From NCBI GenBank assembly GCA_964420985.1, contig CAYQUT010000009.1, positions 1-64,000 on the forward strand: 64,000 nt of DNA. Reading direction: 5' to 3'. Below the pieces are notes generated by a model. It was given only the letters and a program-made list of their open reading frames with translations. It was not told the origin of the DNA and ran no database searches. Position numbers and translations under genes: made by a program. The stretch comes from CAMCTV01 sp964420985 (GTDB lineage Bacteria > Bacteroidota > Bacteroidia > Flavobacteriales_D > Sanyastnellaceae). This document shows positions 17,213-26,515 of the stretch, in pieces; within the stretch, counting starts at the first letter, position 1, and the number at the start of each line of letters is the position of its first letter.

Positions 17213-18408
17213 AAATTTTACAACTTTGTCATAAGCCCCCATTGCCTGCAAAAGACGGAGGATGCATTGCTATGGACAACCTTACTCAGGGACTTTTGCA
17301 ATTGGGACATAAAGTAAAAGTGCTGACCATTTACACCCACAAGCATGACTTAAATTTAGAGCAGCTTCCCGAAGAGTATATCCAACAGACGGACATTGAA
17401 GGGGTATTTGTAGATACACGAATCAATTTGGTAGATGCCTTTACCGCCTTCATGACCAATGATAGCTATCATGTCAATCGTTTCTTTAGTCCTGATATGG
17501 ATATTAAAATTGATCGATTGCTTAGAAAACATCAGTTCGATATTATTCATTTGGAAAGTCTTTTTATGACTCCTTATTTGGGAACTATAAAAAGAAGAAG
17601 CAAAGCTCCAGTTGTATTAAGAGCCCACAACATCGAGTACACCATTTGGGAGAAAATAGCCATAGGGACCAAGAATCCCATTAAAAAAGCCTATATCAAC
17701 CACTTGGCCAGACAACTCAAAGAATATGAATTGAACATGTTCAATTTTGTCGATGGCATTGCCACCATCTCTGAATCGGATAAGATTCGCATGTTGCAAC
17801 TGGGGGTTCGGCAACCCATCAGAACCATTTCATTTGGAATAGATTTGAATAAGTATCATCCTTTGAATCCTCCTCAAGACGTTAGTCTTTTCCATCTTGG
17901 CGCAATGGATTGGGAACCGAATATTGAGGGGCTTACTTGGTTCATCGAAAATATTTGGCCTCATATTCATCAACATTTTCCTCAATTAAAATTGAACCTG
18001 GCTGGTAGGAACATGCCGGATAAATTTATTCAATTGCAGGTTCCTGGTGTGCAAGTCATTGGTGAGGTGGAGGATGCGCATGGCTTTATGTCACAACACG
18101 CCATTATGGTGGTGCCTTTGTTAAGTGGTGGAGGCATTAGGGTAAAAATTATTGAAGGGATGGCACTGGGTAAAGCTATTGTGTCATCGACAATAGGCGC
18201 CATTGGTATCGAGGACCATCATACGGAATCACTGAAAATAGCAGATTCTGTTCAGGAGTGGATTAATGCTTTGGAACCATTGGTAAGCAATACGGAAGAG
18301 GTTAAGATACAGGGGCAAAAAGCAAGAGCCTTTGCAGAATCCAATTTCGATAACGTAAAAATCACCAAAGCGCTGATTCAATTTTACAGAGATATTCAAA
18401 AGAAATGA
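17209..18408 (+). CDS. Glycosyltransferase, GT4-like
   Basis: A 399-residue GT-B fold glycosyltransferase. The N-terminal acceptor domain starts MKILQLCHKPPLPAKDGGC. The C-terminal donor domain has DWEPNIEGLTWFIENIWP and the GT4 signature VVPLLSGGGIRVKIIEGMA with its acidic pair, followed by ALGKAIVSSTIGAIGI. It probably adds a sugar to a cell-surface glycan or lipid. It sits second in a tightly coupled operon (ATGA overlaps on both sides) behind an LPS permease subunit and ahead of a related glycosyltransferase, which points to LPS or capsule assembly. The sugar donor is unknown. Confidence 0.88.
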   Translation: MKILQLCHKPPLPAKDGGCIAMDNLTQGLLQLGHKVKVLTIYTHKHDLNLEQLPEEYIQQTDIEGVFVDTRINLVDAFTAFMTNDSYHVNRFFSPDMDIKIDRLLRKHQFDIIHLESLFMTPYLGTIKRRSKAPVVLRAHNIEYTIWEKIAIGTKNPIKKAYINHLARQLKEYELNMFNFVDGIATISESDKIRMLQLGVRQPIRTISFGIDLNKYHPLNPPQDVSLFHLGAMDWEPNIEGLTWFIENIWPHIHQHFPQLKLNLAGRNMPDKFIQLQVPGVQVIGEVEDAHGFMSQHAIMVVPLLSGGGIRVKIIEGMALGKAIVSSTIGAIGIEDHHTESLKIADSVQEWINALEPLVSNTEEVKIQGQKARAFAESNFDNVKITKALIQFYRDIQKK

Positions 18409-19565
18409 AATTATTGATGACATTAAGCCGTATACCCTATCCCCTTGAAAAGGGTGATAAGTTGCGGGCTTATCATCAGATCAAGTGTTTTCTGGAACAA
18501 GGTGTGGATCTTTCTGTGGTGTGCTTTCACTTTGAAAAGCTGAATCAGGACCAAGAACAACATTTGAGATCACTGGGAGGGAAATGGTATTTTATTCAAT
18601 TGGAAAAATGGAGGGTGCCTCTGCAGTTTCTTCGATTGCTCTGGACAAAATTACCACTTCAGGTTATCTTATTTTACAATAAAAAGGCCCATCAACAATT
18701 TAAAATCATTTTACAGTCCAATCAGCCCGATCACATTTTTGCACAATTGATCAGAACTACAGAGTATGTCAAAGAAGAAACAACTTTTGACAAAACGTTA
18801 GACTACATGGATGCTTTTTCTTCAGGGCTGAAACGCCGTGCTGAACATTCAAAGTGGTATGAGAGATGGCTATTTGATTGGGAGAGTGAAAGAGTAAAAC
18901 AATATGAGCAGGGTGTTTCTCATTATTTTGATCATCATGTGATCATATCCCAACCTGATGCCGCGCACTTGGCCATTTCACAGCCCATCCGAGTCGTTTC
19001 CAATGGCGTTGATGAATCCTTTATCCATTCCTCTTTGTCCAATGCCAGAAGAAAATCTGTTGTTTTTACAGGCAACATGAGTTACGCGCCCAATGTAGAG
19101 GCCGCCATTCGATTGGGTAAATTCATCATGCCCTTGGTTTGGCGAAATTGTCCTGAGATACAATTGATCATTGCAGGAGCGGATCCTCACAAGAGCATCA
19201 TCCATCAACTCAAAGACAAAAGAATTCAAATCACGGGTTGGTTACCGGATATCAAAGAGGCATATGCCCAAGGTTCTGTTTTTTGCGCACCTATGAATAT
19301 GGGAAGTGGAATGCAGAACAAAATCATCGAAGCTTTGGCCATTGGCCACTCTGTAATTTGTAGCCCTCTAGTGGCAAAAGCATTTGATTCCGAAATTCAA
19401 ACACTTTTGGATATTCAAATGAAAGACAATGAATTTGCCTTGGCCATTGAAAGACATTTTTCATCTGAATTTTCTTTTGATGTTCAGCATTCTAAGTATA
19501 TCATTCAAAAACATTTTTCATGGCCAGAAACTACTCAGCAATTGTTGCAACTTTTTCAATCCTAA
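18405..19565 (+). CDS. Glycosyltransferase, GT4-like (second of a pair)
   Basis: A 386-residue GT-B glycosyltransferase similar in layout to the preceding gene but clearly diverged. The N-terminus LSRIPYPLEKGDKLRAYHQI is the acceptor side; the donor side contains VFTGNMSYAPNVEAAIRL and the conserved CAPMNMGSGMQNKIIEALA. It resembles the group of sugar transferases found in exosortase and capsule clusters. The start overlaps the upstream gene by ATGA, and the 3' end overlaps the PhoD-like gene by 46 bases. The product is likely a periplasmic-facing or surface polysaccharide; the donor sugar is unknown. Confidence 0.87.
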   Translation: MKLLMTLSRIPYPLEKGDKLRAYHQIKCFLEQGVDLSVVCFHFEKLNQDQEQHLRSLGGKWYFIQLEKWRVPLQFLRLLWTKLPLQVILFYNKKAHQQFKIILQSNQPDHIFAQLIRTTEYVKEETTFDKTLDYMDAFSSGLKRRAEHSKWYERWLFDWESERVKQYEQGVSHYFDHHVIISQPDAAHLAISQPIRVVSNGVDESFIHSSLSNARRKSVVFTGNMSYAPNVEAAIRLGKFIMPLVWRNCPEIQLIIAGADPHKSIIHQLKDKRIQITGWLPDIKEAYAQGSVFCAPMNMGSGMQNKIIEALAIGHSVICSPLVAKAFDSEIQTLLDIQMKDNEFALAIERHFSSEFSFDVQHSKYIIQKHFSWPETTQQLLQLFQS

Positions 19566-20890
19566 CCTTTTCCATAGCCTCAGCCTTTGGACAAGAGTTG
19601 AATAAACTGCATTGGACATTGGGCCACGTTGGGATGAGGGATGCCAAAATATTTGTCTTGAAGGATCATGATCCTATTCAACTCAATGATGAGCAATGGG
19701 AAGAATATTACCTGGCGGTAAAATTGTTTGAGGGAAACGATTTGATACAAACATTCCCGTTGAAATTAGATAACCATTACGCGCATTCAGGCACCATTCG
19801 ATTCCATTCATTAAAACCCAATACCGAGTATTGGATTAAGATCAAAGATCAATTTCAATTGGAAGACGATTCTCTTTCTTTCACCACTCAACCACTTTGG
19901 CAACATCGAACGGATCCGCCAACTTTGAATATCGCATTTGGATCTTGCGCTTACCTGAATGACAAGGAATATGATCGTCCTGGAAAATCATACGGAGGGT
20001 CTGAAATCATATTTAACAGCATCGCCAATAAAAAACCAGATGCCATGCTTTGGCTCGGGGATAATGTTTATTTCCGAGAAGGAGATTGGGACAGTGAAGA
20101 AGGGATGATTATGCGGTACGTTCATGCGAGAAAGCATCCAAGATTGGACAGCATCTTTCGGTATGTTCCCAACTATGCCATTTGGGACGACCATGATTTT
20201 GGTCCCAATGACAGCAATGGTAGCTTTGCTCTAAAAGACAAAAGTCTCTCTACCTTTCAACATTTCTGGCCTAATCCAACTAACGGTGTTGATGGTCTAA
20301 AAGGAAATACATCAATGGTCACCATTGGCGATGTTGATTTTTTCCTCCTGGACAATCGTTACAATAGAACAGCGCAAAACTTAAATATAACGCCCAACTT
20401 GTCTGTGGATCATGGTGCCAGTATTTTAGGACAGGATCAAATTTATTGGCTCATCAATGCACTGATGTCCTCCAAAGCCAGTTTTAAAGTTATTTGTATT
20501 GGAGGACAATTTCTCAACTCAGAGGCAGTTTATGAAAATTATGCCAATTACGCCAAGGAAAAGAGTTACATCATTGAGTTATTGCAGGCCAATAAAATCA
20601 ATAATGTTGTGTTTTTGTCAGGTGATCGTCATTGTGGTGAGATATCCAAATGGACAAATGGTAACTATACGCTCTATGATCTTACTTCTTCTCCCCTAAC
20701 TTCTGGCGCCTCTGACATGAGCAAAGAAAAGAATCAATACAGAATGGAAGGGACCATTGTTCCCGAACGTCATTTTGCAATGATCAAAGTTGTCGGCCCA
20801 AGAAAAGATCGAAAACTATCGGTCAGTTATTACAACACCCAAGGCCAGTTGATTTTTGAAAAACCCATCACCTTCAATGAGACGAATTAA
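19520..20890 (+). CDS. Secreted alkaline phosphatase D-like metallophosphoesterase
   Basis: A 456-residue PhoD-family protein with a signal peptide (MARNYSAIVATFSILTFSIASAFG). A short fibronectin-like N-terminal domain (about 25-120) precedes the catalytic domain. Metal-site motifs are IAFGSCAYLND, MLWLGDNVYFREGDWD, NYAIWDDHDFGPNDS and FLSGDRHCGEISK. PhoD enzymes release phosphate from phosphodiesters such as teichoic acids or phospholipids, but the substrate here is unknown. The 46-base overlap with the preceding glycosyltransferase is unusually long; the ATG at 19520 is supported by the clear signal peptide. Confidence 0.9.
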   Translation: MARNYSAIVATFSILTFSIASAFGQELNKLHWTLGHVGMRDAKIFVLKDHDPIQLNDEQWEEYYLAVKLFEGNDLIQTFPLKLDNHYAHSGTIRFHSLKPNTEYWIKIKDQFQLEDDSLSFTTQPLWQHRTDPPTLNIAFGSCAYLNDKEYDRPGKSYGGSEIIFNSIANKKPDAMLWLGDNVYFREGDWDSEEGMIMRYVHARKHPRLDSIFRYVPNYAIWDDHDFGPNDSNGSFALKDKSLSTFQHFWPNPTNGVDGLKGNTSMVTIGDVDFFLLDNRYNRTAQNLNITPNLSVDHGASILGQDQIYWLINALMSSKASFKVICIGGQFLNSEAVYENYANYAKEKSYIIELLQANKINNVVFLSGDRHCGEISKWTNGNYTLYDLTSSPLTSGASDMSKEKNQYRMEGTIVPERHFAMIKVVGPRKDRKLSVSYYNTQGQLIFEKPITFNETN

Positions 20891-21347
20891 ATCAGCCCTG
20901 TTGGTTCTCGGACTCATTGCAATAATGGGATGTAAATCAGGAGAATCGTTAAAATTTGAACACGACTTTGGCAAAGAGATGTCATGGAGCTCCGATGTTC
21001 ACTGGAAATGGAACGTTCAAAAAAACGACAAACCCTATCGTTTATCCATGGATTTACAATGCGGAATTCACTATCCCTATGAAAATCTTCCGTTGTCATG
21101 GATAGAGATCAAACCCAATGGTGATACGATAACACATGAATTGGATGTCATTATTCGCAATCCTGACGGAACATTTAATGGAGACAAGGCTTTGGATTAT
21201 TTGAATTTTGATGTTGTATTAGCAGACAAAATGACTTTTGATTCTTTTGGCGAGTATCATTTTATTTTGAAACAAAAAACGGGACTGGATTCAGCCCCGT
21301 TCATGGTCAATATTGAAATTGAAGCGCAAGAGTTGAAGGATTATTGA
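20877..21347 (+). CDS. gldH: GldH-like gliding motility lipoprotein
   Basis: A 156-residue lipoprotein with signal MRRIKSALLVLGLIAIMGC, whose Cys19 would be lipidated. The body matches the GldH pattern: KPYRLSMDLQCGIHYPYENL, then LSWIEIKPNGDTITHELDV, RNPDGTFNGD and FGEYHFILKQKTG. GldH is needed for gliding in Flavobacterium and is probably linked to the type IX secretion machinery, which agrees with the T9SS cargo protease at 14082-15743. I chose the ATG at 20877 over a TTG at 20856. It overlaps the PhoD-like gene by 14 bases and the convergent M1 peptidase gene by 7. Confidence 0.75.
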   Translation: MRRIKSALLVLGLIAIMGCKSGESLKFEHDFGKEMSWSSDVHWKWNVQKNDKPYRLSMDLQCGIHYPYENLPLSWIEIKPNGDTITHELDVIIRNPDGTFNGDKALDYLNFDVVLADKMTFDSFGEYHFILKQKTGLDSAPFMVNIEIEAQELKDY

Positions 21348-23671
21348 TTTCCTTCCCTCCGCGCTTTTTGCATTTCATTTTCTTCTTGTCCTCTTCCGCG
21401 TTTTTCTTTGAACAAATCAAAACGACTGGGAACCATTTTGGCCGGCCAGTAATTGTTATTCAATTCGACGTCAGCTGTCTCCAAATAAGGATCCAATGCG
21501 ATTTCAACGGCTGGTTGATTCAAAACAAAAACTTTTGTTACGGTTGGTTCCGACATTTTCCATATCTCGGCAGGGATTTTAAACTCCTTGGTACTGCCAT
21601 CTTTTAGGGTAAACTGGAAGATAAGTGGCATAATTAAACCACCCACATTTTCAACTGTAATTTGATAATAATAAGAATGCGCATCTATCAGAGCTTTTTC
21701 ATCCGGAGTCAATGATTTGGCGAATTCCTCAAATTGTTTTTGATCGGTTTTGGTAACCTTGTGGGGATCAAAAGAATAATAAAAATCACGAGCAGCAGGA
21801 TCCACTTCTACCAACGTTACCAATTTCTCCTCACGGTCTCTTTTTAAACTGATATCCACGGGTCTTGAGGCTTTACGCTCTTTGTCAATGGCCTTCTCTA
21901 CTATTGGATTTTCCGAATCCATGACATACATTTTAATTTCTTTCATGGCCATGTCACAATGGTCTGTTCCGTAGAACCACCCTCTCCAAAACCAATCCAA
22001 ATCTACAGCACTGGCATCTTCCATCGTTCTGAAAAAATCTTCTGGTGTTGGATGTTTAAAGGCCCATCTTCTGCAATATTCTTTGAATGCATAATCAAAG
22101 AGCTCTCTTCCCATAACGGTTTCACGAAGAATATTCAATGCTGTTGCAGGCTTTCCGTAGGCATTGTTGCCAAACTGATAGATGCTCTCACTATTGGTCA
22201 TGATGGGAGACATTTTGGTTTTGTCCCCTTTCATGTAGTCAACAATGTTTCTAGCTGGACCACGTCGTGTTGGATAATTGGCATCCCACTCTTTCTCAGT
22301 TAGGTATTGAACAAAAGTATTTAAGCCCTCATCCATCCATGTCCACTGGCGCTCATCGCTGTTGATAATCATGGGAAAGAAATTGTGTCCAACTTCATGA
22401 ATGATTACCCCCAAAGTGGAATACTTGGTTCCCTCAGTGTAAGTGCCATCTGATTCTGGACGACCACCATTGAAACAAATCATAGGATATTCCATTCCTA
22501 TCCATTTGGAGTTGACTGAAATGGCAACTGGATAAGGGTAATCAATGGTGTACTTGGAGTAGACCCTCAAAGTGTGGGCCACCGCACGTGTCGAAAATTG
22601 ACCCCAAAGTGGATTGGCCTCTTTGGGATAATAACTCATGGCCATGGTAGTTTTGTCCCCAATTTTCACGGCCATGGCATCCCAGATGAATTTGCGAGAA
22701 GACGCAAAAGCAAAATCACGCACATTGGTTGCCTTAAAAGTCCAAGTCTTTTGTGTATTCCCTTTGGCTCTTATCCTTTCATTCTCGGTTGCCTCAGCTT
22801 GTGTAATGATTTCAACTGGAGCATCAAAACTTTTCTTGGCCTTATCCCATCGTGACAATTGATCTGCATTCATGATGGACTTGGCATTTTGTAGCTCACC
22901 TGTAGCAGCGACAACATGGTCATTGGGAACAGTGATGTTTACAGTATAATTTCCAAAGTCCAAAGTAAATTCTCCTGCTCCTAGAAATTGTTTGTTTTGC
23001 CAACCGGAATAATCCATATAAGCAGCTAGACGCGGATAAAACTGAGCCATGGTATACAAATAATTCTTGTCCTCAGAAAAATATTCATATCCACTTCTAC
23101 CACCCAAACGAATGCGATCGTTGATGTTGTACCACCATTTAATCTTAAAGGAATACGTTCCTCCCGAAGGAAGCGGTGAAGGCAAATCAATCCGCATCAT
23201 CGTCTGATTGATGATACATTTTAAATCTTTTCCTGATTTGTCTTTGACCTCAACCACCTTGAATCCCCCATCGTACCATGGTTCCAAATCTTTGATATCA
23301 TTGTAGTTCATGGTTTCGCTGATTTTGGATTGCTCAATTTTATAAGCATCGCTTTCTTTGGCCATATTGTTTTGATCCAACTGAATCCACAAATAGGACA
23401 ATTGATCAGGAGAGAAATTGTGATAGGTAATCCACTCCTCGCCATACAATTTTTGGGTTTCATCATCAATCATGATATTCATATTGTAGTCCACCTGTTG
23501 CTGCCAATATCTTGCACCTGGTGCACCACTCGCAGTGCGTTGATCATTTGGCGTGGCCAATTCAGGTCCCAACTGCTTGAACTTATCTTCCCAGTATTGT
23601 CGTTGCCCATACAATGACATTGACACCATTGTTATAGTCAAGAATAAAAAACTTGATTTAAAATTTCTCAT
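21341..23671 (-). CDS. M1 family metallopeptidase (aminopeptidase-like), secreted
   Basis: A 776-residue zinc peptidase with signal peptide MRNFKSSFLFLTITMVSMSLYG. Zinc ligands are H425 and H429 in HEVGHNFFP and E448 in TWMDEGL, the HExxH-x18-E pattern of family M1. GMEYP (392-396) replaces the canonical GAMEN exopeptidase motif, as in many Bacteroidota members. The N-terminal beta domain and a beta-rich C-terminal region complete the usual layout. It probably trims peptides in the periplasm or at the surface. The single gene has its own promoter, divergent from clpS. Confidence 0.9.
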   Translation of the reverse strand: MRNFKSSFLFLTITMVSMSLYGQRQYWEDKFKQLGPELATPNDQRTASGAPGARYWQQQVDYNMNIMIDDETQKLYGEEWITYHNFSPDQLSYLWIQLDQNNMAKESDAYKIEQSKISETMNYNDIKDLEPWYDGGFKVVEVKDKSGKDLKCIINQTMMRIDLPSPLPSGGTYSFKIKWWYNINDRIRLGGRSGYEYFSEDKNYLYTMAQFYPRLAAYMDYSGWQNKQFLGAGEFTLDFGNYTVNITVPNDHVVAATGELQNAKSIMNADQLSRWDKAKKSFDAPVEIITQAEATENERIRAKGNTQKTWTFKATNVRDFAFASSRKFIWDAMAVKIGDKTTMAMSYYPKEANPLWGQFSTRAVAHTLRVYSKYTIDYPYPVAISVNSKWIGMEYPMICFNGGRPESDGTYTEGTKYSTLGVIIHEVGHNFFPMIINSDERQWTWMDEGLNTFVQYLTEKEWDANYPTRRGPARNIVDYMKGDKTKMSPIMTNSESIYQFGNNAYGKPATALNILRETVMGRELFDYAFKEYCRRWAFKHPTPEDFFRTMEDASAVDLDWFWRGWFYGTDHCDMAMKEIKMYVMDSENPIVEKAIDKERKASRPVDISLKRDREEKLVTLVEVDPAARDFYYSFDPHKVTKTDQKQFEEFAKSLTPDEKALIDAHSYYYQITVENVGGLIMPLIFQFTLKDGSTKEFKIPAEIWKMSEPTVTKVFVLNQPAVEIALDPYLETADVELNNNYWPAKMVPSRFDLFKEKRGRGQEENEMQKARREGNQ

Positions 23672-23675
23672 GATT

Positions 23676-23683
23676 CAAAAATA
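23676..23683 (-). promoter_or_regulatory. -7 promoter element TATTTTTG of the M1 peptidase gene
   Basis: On the reverse strand TATTTTTG is followed by AATC and then the ATG at 23671. The four-base gap predicts an almost leaderless transcript. Confidence 0.55.
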
Positions 23684-23698
23684 AGCAAGTCGGTTTAT

Positions 23699-23706
23699 TA
23701 TATTCG
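23699..23706 (+). promoter_or_regulatory. Possible -7 element TATATTCG of the clpS operon
   Basis: A one-mismatch form of TAnnTTTG, 23 bases before the clpS ATG at 23730, in the divergent region shared with the M1 peptidase gene. Confidence 0.4.
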
Positions 23707-23729
23707 CTAAAAGTATCGAATCAATATTT

Positions 23730-23996
23730 ATGCGACATCAAGAGGCCTTTGAAAATGAAACAGCTACCGTTGACATCACGGAGCAATCACTGATTCTGCA
23801 CAATGATTTCAACCACATTGATCACGTCATTCATTGCTTAATGAATATCATGGATTTTGAACCTATACAGTCAGAACAGATTGCTTACATCGTCCATTTT
23901 AAAGGAAAATGTTCCATCAAATCAGGTACGTTTGATCAGCTTCAACCCTTCCATAAATTATTGGCACAACAAGGTCTAACCGTTTCGATTGATTAA
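23730..23996 (+). CDS. clpS: ATP-dependent Clp protease adaptor ClpS
   Basis: An 88-residue ClpS adaptor, which delivers N-degron substrates to ClpAP. The family pattern is clear: LILHNDFNHIDHVIHCLMNI (about 26-45), then QSEQIAYIVHFKGKCSIKSG with the conserved VH-KG-C core, and a final LLAQQGLTVSI strand. Usual ClpS has NDD at the start of the N-degron pocket; here it is HNDF, with the second Asp replaced, a small deviation. It heads a run of five tightly packed genes, with the next ATG one base after its stop. Confidence 0.85.
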   Translation: MRHQEAFENETATVDITEQSLILHNDFNHIDHVIHCLMNIMDFEPIQSEQIAYIVHFKGKCSIKSGTFDQLQPFHKLLAQQGLTVSID

Positions 23997-23997
23997 C

Positions 23998-24318
23998 ATG
24001 TCCAGCAGGAGAGTTATGATTGAAGCCATGCTTCAAACCCATCCAGAAGATCCATTTCTTCATTATGCCTTGGCCCTAGAGTGGCAAAAAGAAGGAGAAA
24101 TCCAGAAAGCCATTGATCGATTACAAGAACTGAAATCGTTAAAACCAGATTATCTCGCATTGTACTATCAATTGGGTAAGATGTATGAAGCCATAGGCAA
24201 TAACGAATTGGCAGTGGACTCATTGATAGATGGAAAACGATTGGCAAAAAAAATGGGAGATATCAAAGCAGCAGGTGAAATTAGTGAAGCACTCATGATG
24301 CACGACATTTTTGATTGA
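23998..24318 (+). CDS. Tetratricopeptide repeat protein
   Basis: A 106-residue cytosolic protein made almost wholly of about three TPR helices pairs: FLHYALALEWQKEGEIQKAI, YLALYYQLGKMYEAIGNNEL and a third ending ISEALMMHDIFD. TPRs bind other proteins. Homologues of this short form occur beside clpS in some Bacteroidota as far as I recall, which hints at a partner role, but that is inference. I chose the ATG at 23998, one base after the clpS stop. The stop overlaps the next start as TGATG. Confidence 0.75.
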   Translation: MSSRRVMIEAMLQTHPEDPFLHYALALEWQKEGEIQKAIDRLQELKSLKPDYLALYYQLGKMYEAIGNNELAVDSLIDGKRLAKKMGDIKAAGEISEALMMHDIFD

Positions 24319-25403
24319 TGGCTAACGTTGTATCTATTGGTTTTTACAGCTCCTCTCATAGCAAAGGCGGTTTAGAACTGAACATGTTGCGCTATGCGCG
24401 GTACTTGAAAGAAGCCGGCATCAACGTTTATATCCTTTGTGTAGCGGACTCCCCTATTTTCAAAATCTCCCAACAAGAAAGTTTCAATGTCATTGAAGTA
24501 AAACGCAACAAGCGATATTGGGATTTCGCATGCGCCAAGAACATCAAACAAATCGCTAATCAATGTCAATTGGATTGGATGTGGTTCAGAGATCCGCGCG
24601 ATATTGATACCTTGGCTTGGAGTAAAATTCTGGGTTCAAAGGCCAAATTGCTTTACCACCAAGGAATGCAAATGGCATCTCCCAAAAGATCAATTTTTCA
24701 TCGACTTCGTTTTTCTCAAATTGACCAATGGGTCTGTTTGAGTGAATTTTTGAAGGACCAAGTGATTCAATTCACGCATTTTCCGAAAGAGAAAATTAGT
24801 GTTTTGCCTTTGGCCCTGAGAGATGGACCTCAAGCACAAACCCATCAAGAGGGTGAATTTCAAGCATTGGTTGTGGGTAGATGGGATCCGCTAAAAAACC
24901 AACACCTAGTTATCAATGCATTCTTATTGTTGGAAAAACAATATCCTCAATTGAGATTGACGTTTATTGGTGAAAGCACATTGGGAGAAGGAAATCAATA
25001 TGAAAAAGACAATAAGAAAAAGGTTCGACATCTGGATTTGCAGGATGAGATTCAATTCAAACCATTTCAATTTGATTTGAGCCAAGAGTTTGCAAATGCT
25101 CATTTGCTCATCATTCCTTCTATGAATGAAACATTTGGTATGGTTACCATTGAAGGCATGCGTGCGGGATTGCCATTGTTGGGATCCAATACTGGCGGAA
25201 CAAAAATATTGATCGAAGAAAATCAATGTGGATTAACATTTGATCCTGAAGATGCACAATCACTGGCCGATCAATGGTCAACATTACTGGAAAGTAAATC
25301 GTTACAAAAAAAATTGGCCCAAAATGCGCGCATGGCTTTTGAACGTCATTTTAATATTCAAGGTCAAATGTCCCATTGGTTGAAGATATTGGAACAGAAA
25401 TGA
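24318..25403 (+). CDS. Glycosyltransferase, GT4 family
   Basis: A 361-residue GT-B transferase. The N-terminus has FYSSSHSKGGLELNMLRYAR, a loop typical of GT4 acceptor domains. The donor half has VVGRWDPLKNQHLVINAF, LIIPSMNETFGMVTIEGMRA (the EX7E-type acidic pair) and LPLLGSNTGGTKILIEENQCG. The GGxE and NETFGMVTIE motifs place it near bacterial lipopolysaccharide core transferases. Overlaps of 1 base upstream (TGATG) and 4 bases downstream (ATGA) couple it to a TPR gene and a lipid A deacylase-like gene, suggesting a role in lipid A or core modification. Confidence 0.88.
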   Translation: MANVVSIGFYSSSHSKGGLELNMLRYARYLKEAGINVYILCVADSPIFKISQQESFNVIEVKRNKRYWDFACAKNIKQIANQCQLDWMWFRDPRDIDTLAWSKILGSKAKLLYHQGMQMASPKRSIFHRLRFSQIDQWVCLSEFLKDQVIQFTHFPKEKISVLPLALRDGPQAQTHQEGEFQALVVGRWDPLKNQHLVINAFLLLEKQYPQLRLTFIGESTLGEGNQYEKDNKKKVRHLDLQDEIQFKPFQFDLSQEFANAHLLIIPSMNETFGMVTIEGMRAGLPLLGSNTGGTKILIEENQCGLTFDPEDAQSLADQWSTLLESKSLQKKLAQNARMAFERHFNIQGQMSHWLKILEQK

Positions 25404-26515
25404 GATCATTTGTTTTGATATGCTTTTTAATCATTGCGAAATGTTCATTTGCGCAATTGGACACATTGGGAAACAATCACCTTGTATTTTCCATTCTTGG
25501 AGGAAGTATTGTGCCGCATCGACCAGAAATGACACCACTAATCAAAGGGTACTCAATGGGCGGATCCTTGCAATGGATGAAACGACCTATGATGCCCAAG
25601 TGGCGGATTTTTCAGCGGTATCCCATGACCGGATTTGATTTGTATTTCAGTACAACAGGAAATCCCAAGCAATTGGGAAATCAAATGGCACTGAGTTACA
25701 TGATATATCGACCATACGGAAAAAAAAGAAATTGGTGGTATGGAATGGGTTTAGGTGTTGGCTACAACTCCAAACAGTGGAATTTGGAAACCAACCATCA
25801 AGCAATAGTCATCTCAACAAAAATCAATTGTGCTCTGACTCTTCATTGGCAATACAAATTACTGACAACCCATCGACACCATCACCTGATTGGAATGCGC
25901 ATGACACATTTAAGCAACGGCTCCTATCAATTGCCCAATTTGGGAACCAACCAATTTCAATTGAGTTACACCATTCAGCCCCGTATGGAATTGCAAAAGA
26001 GACCTTTCGCAATTACAGATGAATTGCCTTACTATTTTTCTTCAAGAATCATCAGTATGCAAACAGGATTGGGTATTAAAGAGACTTATCAGCCTTTGGG
26101 AAAGAAATACCCTGTTTGGAATGCTCAACTCAATTATGCCAGAATGATCAATTATCAGCACCGTTGGAGTTTAGGAATAGATTATTTATTTCAACCAGCT
26201 TTGGGTAAATTATTTGAAGAAAATTTGAATCAAAGTTCAACTTACAAGAATTGGCAGCAATGGGGAGCTACAATTGGTTTTCAGAGCATTTTTGGTTACA
26301 CCACTTTTTGTATTCAACAAGGTGTTTACATCAAAACAGATTGGAAAAACAATGGACCTCTCTACCAACGATTGTCCATTAGGAGAAATTGCATAAGATT
26401 GGCAAAGTTCAATCCTTATTTTAGTCGAGTATTTTTAACTGCTGCTCTGTTCACCCATTGGGCCAAGGCAGATCATTTTGAATTTGGATGTGGTTTAGAT
26501 TTGTTCAGACGATAG
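25400..26515 (+). CDS. Outer-membrane acyloxyacyl hydrolase, PagL-like lipid A deacylase
   Basis: A 371-residue outer-membrane beta-barrel with signal peptide MRSFVLICFLIIAKCSFA. The motif MTHLSNGSYQLPNLG, with H170 and S172, matches the HxSN catalytic pair of PagL, which removes the 3-O acyl chain of lipid A. Alternating hydrophobic beta strands (for example WWYGMGLGVGYN) continue to the C-terminus, making this version about twice the size of PagL and similar to the Bacteroidota acyloxyacyl hydrolase group. The ATG at 25400 overlaps the glycosyltransferase stop as ATGA. The next gene overlaps its end by 28 bases. Confidence 0.75.
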   Translation: MRSFVLICFLIIAKCSFAQLDTLGNNHLVFSILGGSIVPHRPEMTPLIKGYSMGGSLQWMKRPMMPKWRIFQRYPMTGFDLYFSTTGNPKQLGNQMALSYMIYRPYGKKRNWWYGMGLGVGYNSKQWNLETNHQAIVISTKINCALTLHWQYKLLTTHRHHHLIGMRMTHLSNGSYQLPNLGTNQFQLSYTIQPRMELQKRPFAITDELPYYFSSRIISMQTGLGIKETYQPLGKKYPVWNAQLNYARMINYQHRWSLGIDYLFQPALGKLFEENLNQSSTYKNWQQWGATIGFQSIFGYTTFCIQQGVYIKTDWKNNGPLYQRLSIRRNCIRLAKFNPYFSRVFLTAALFTHWAKADHFEFGCGLDLFRR

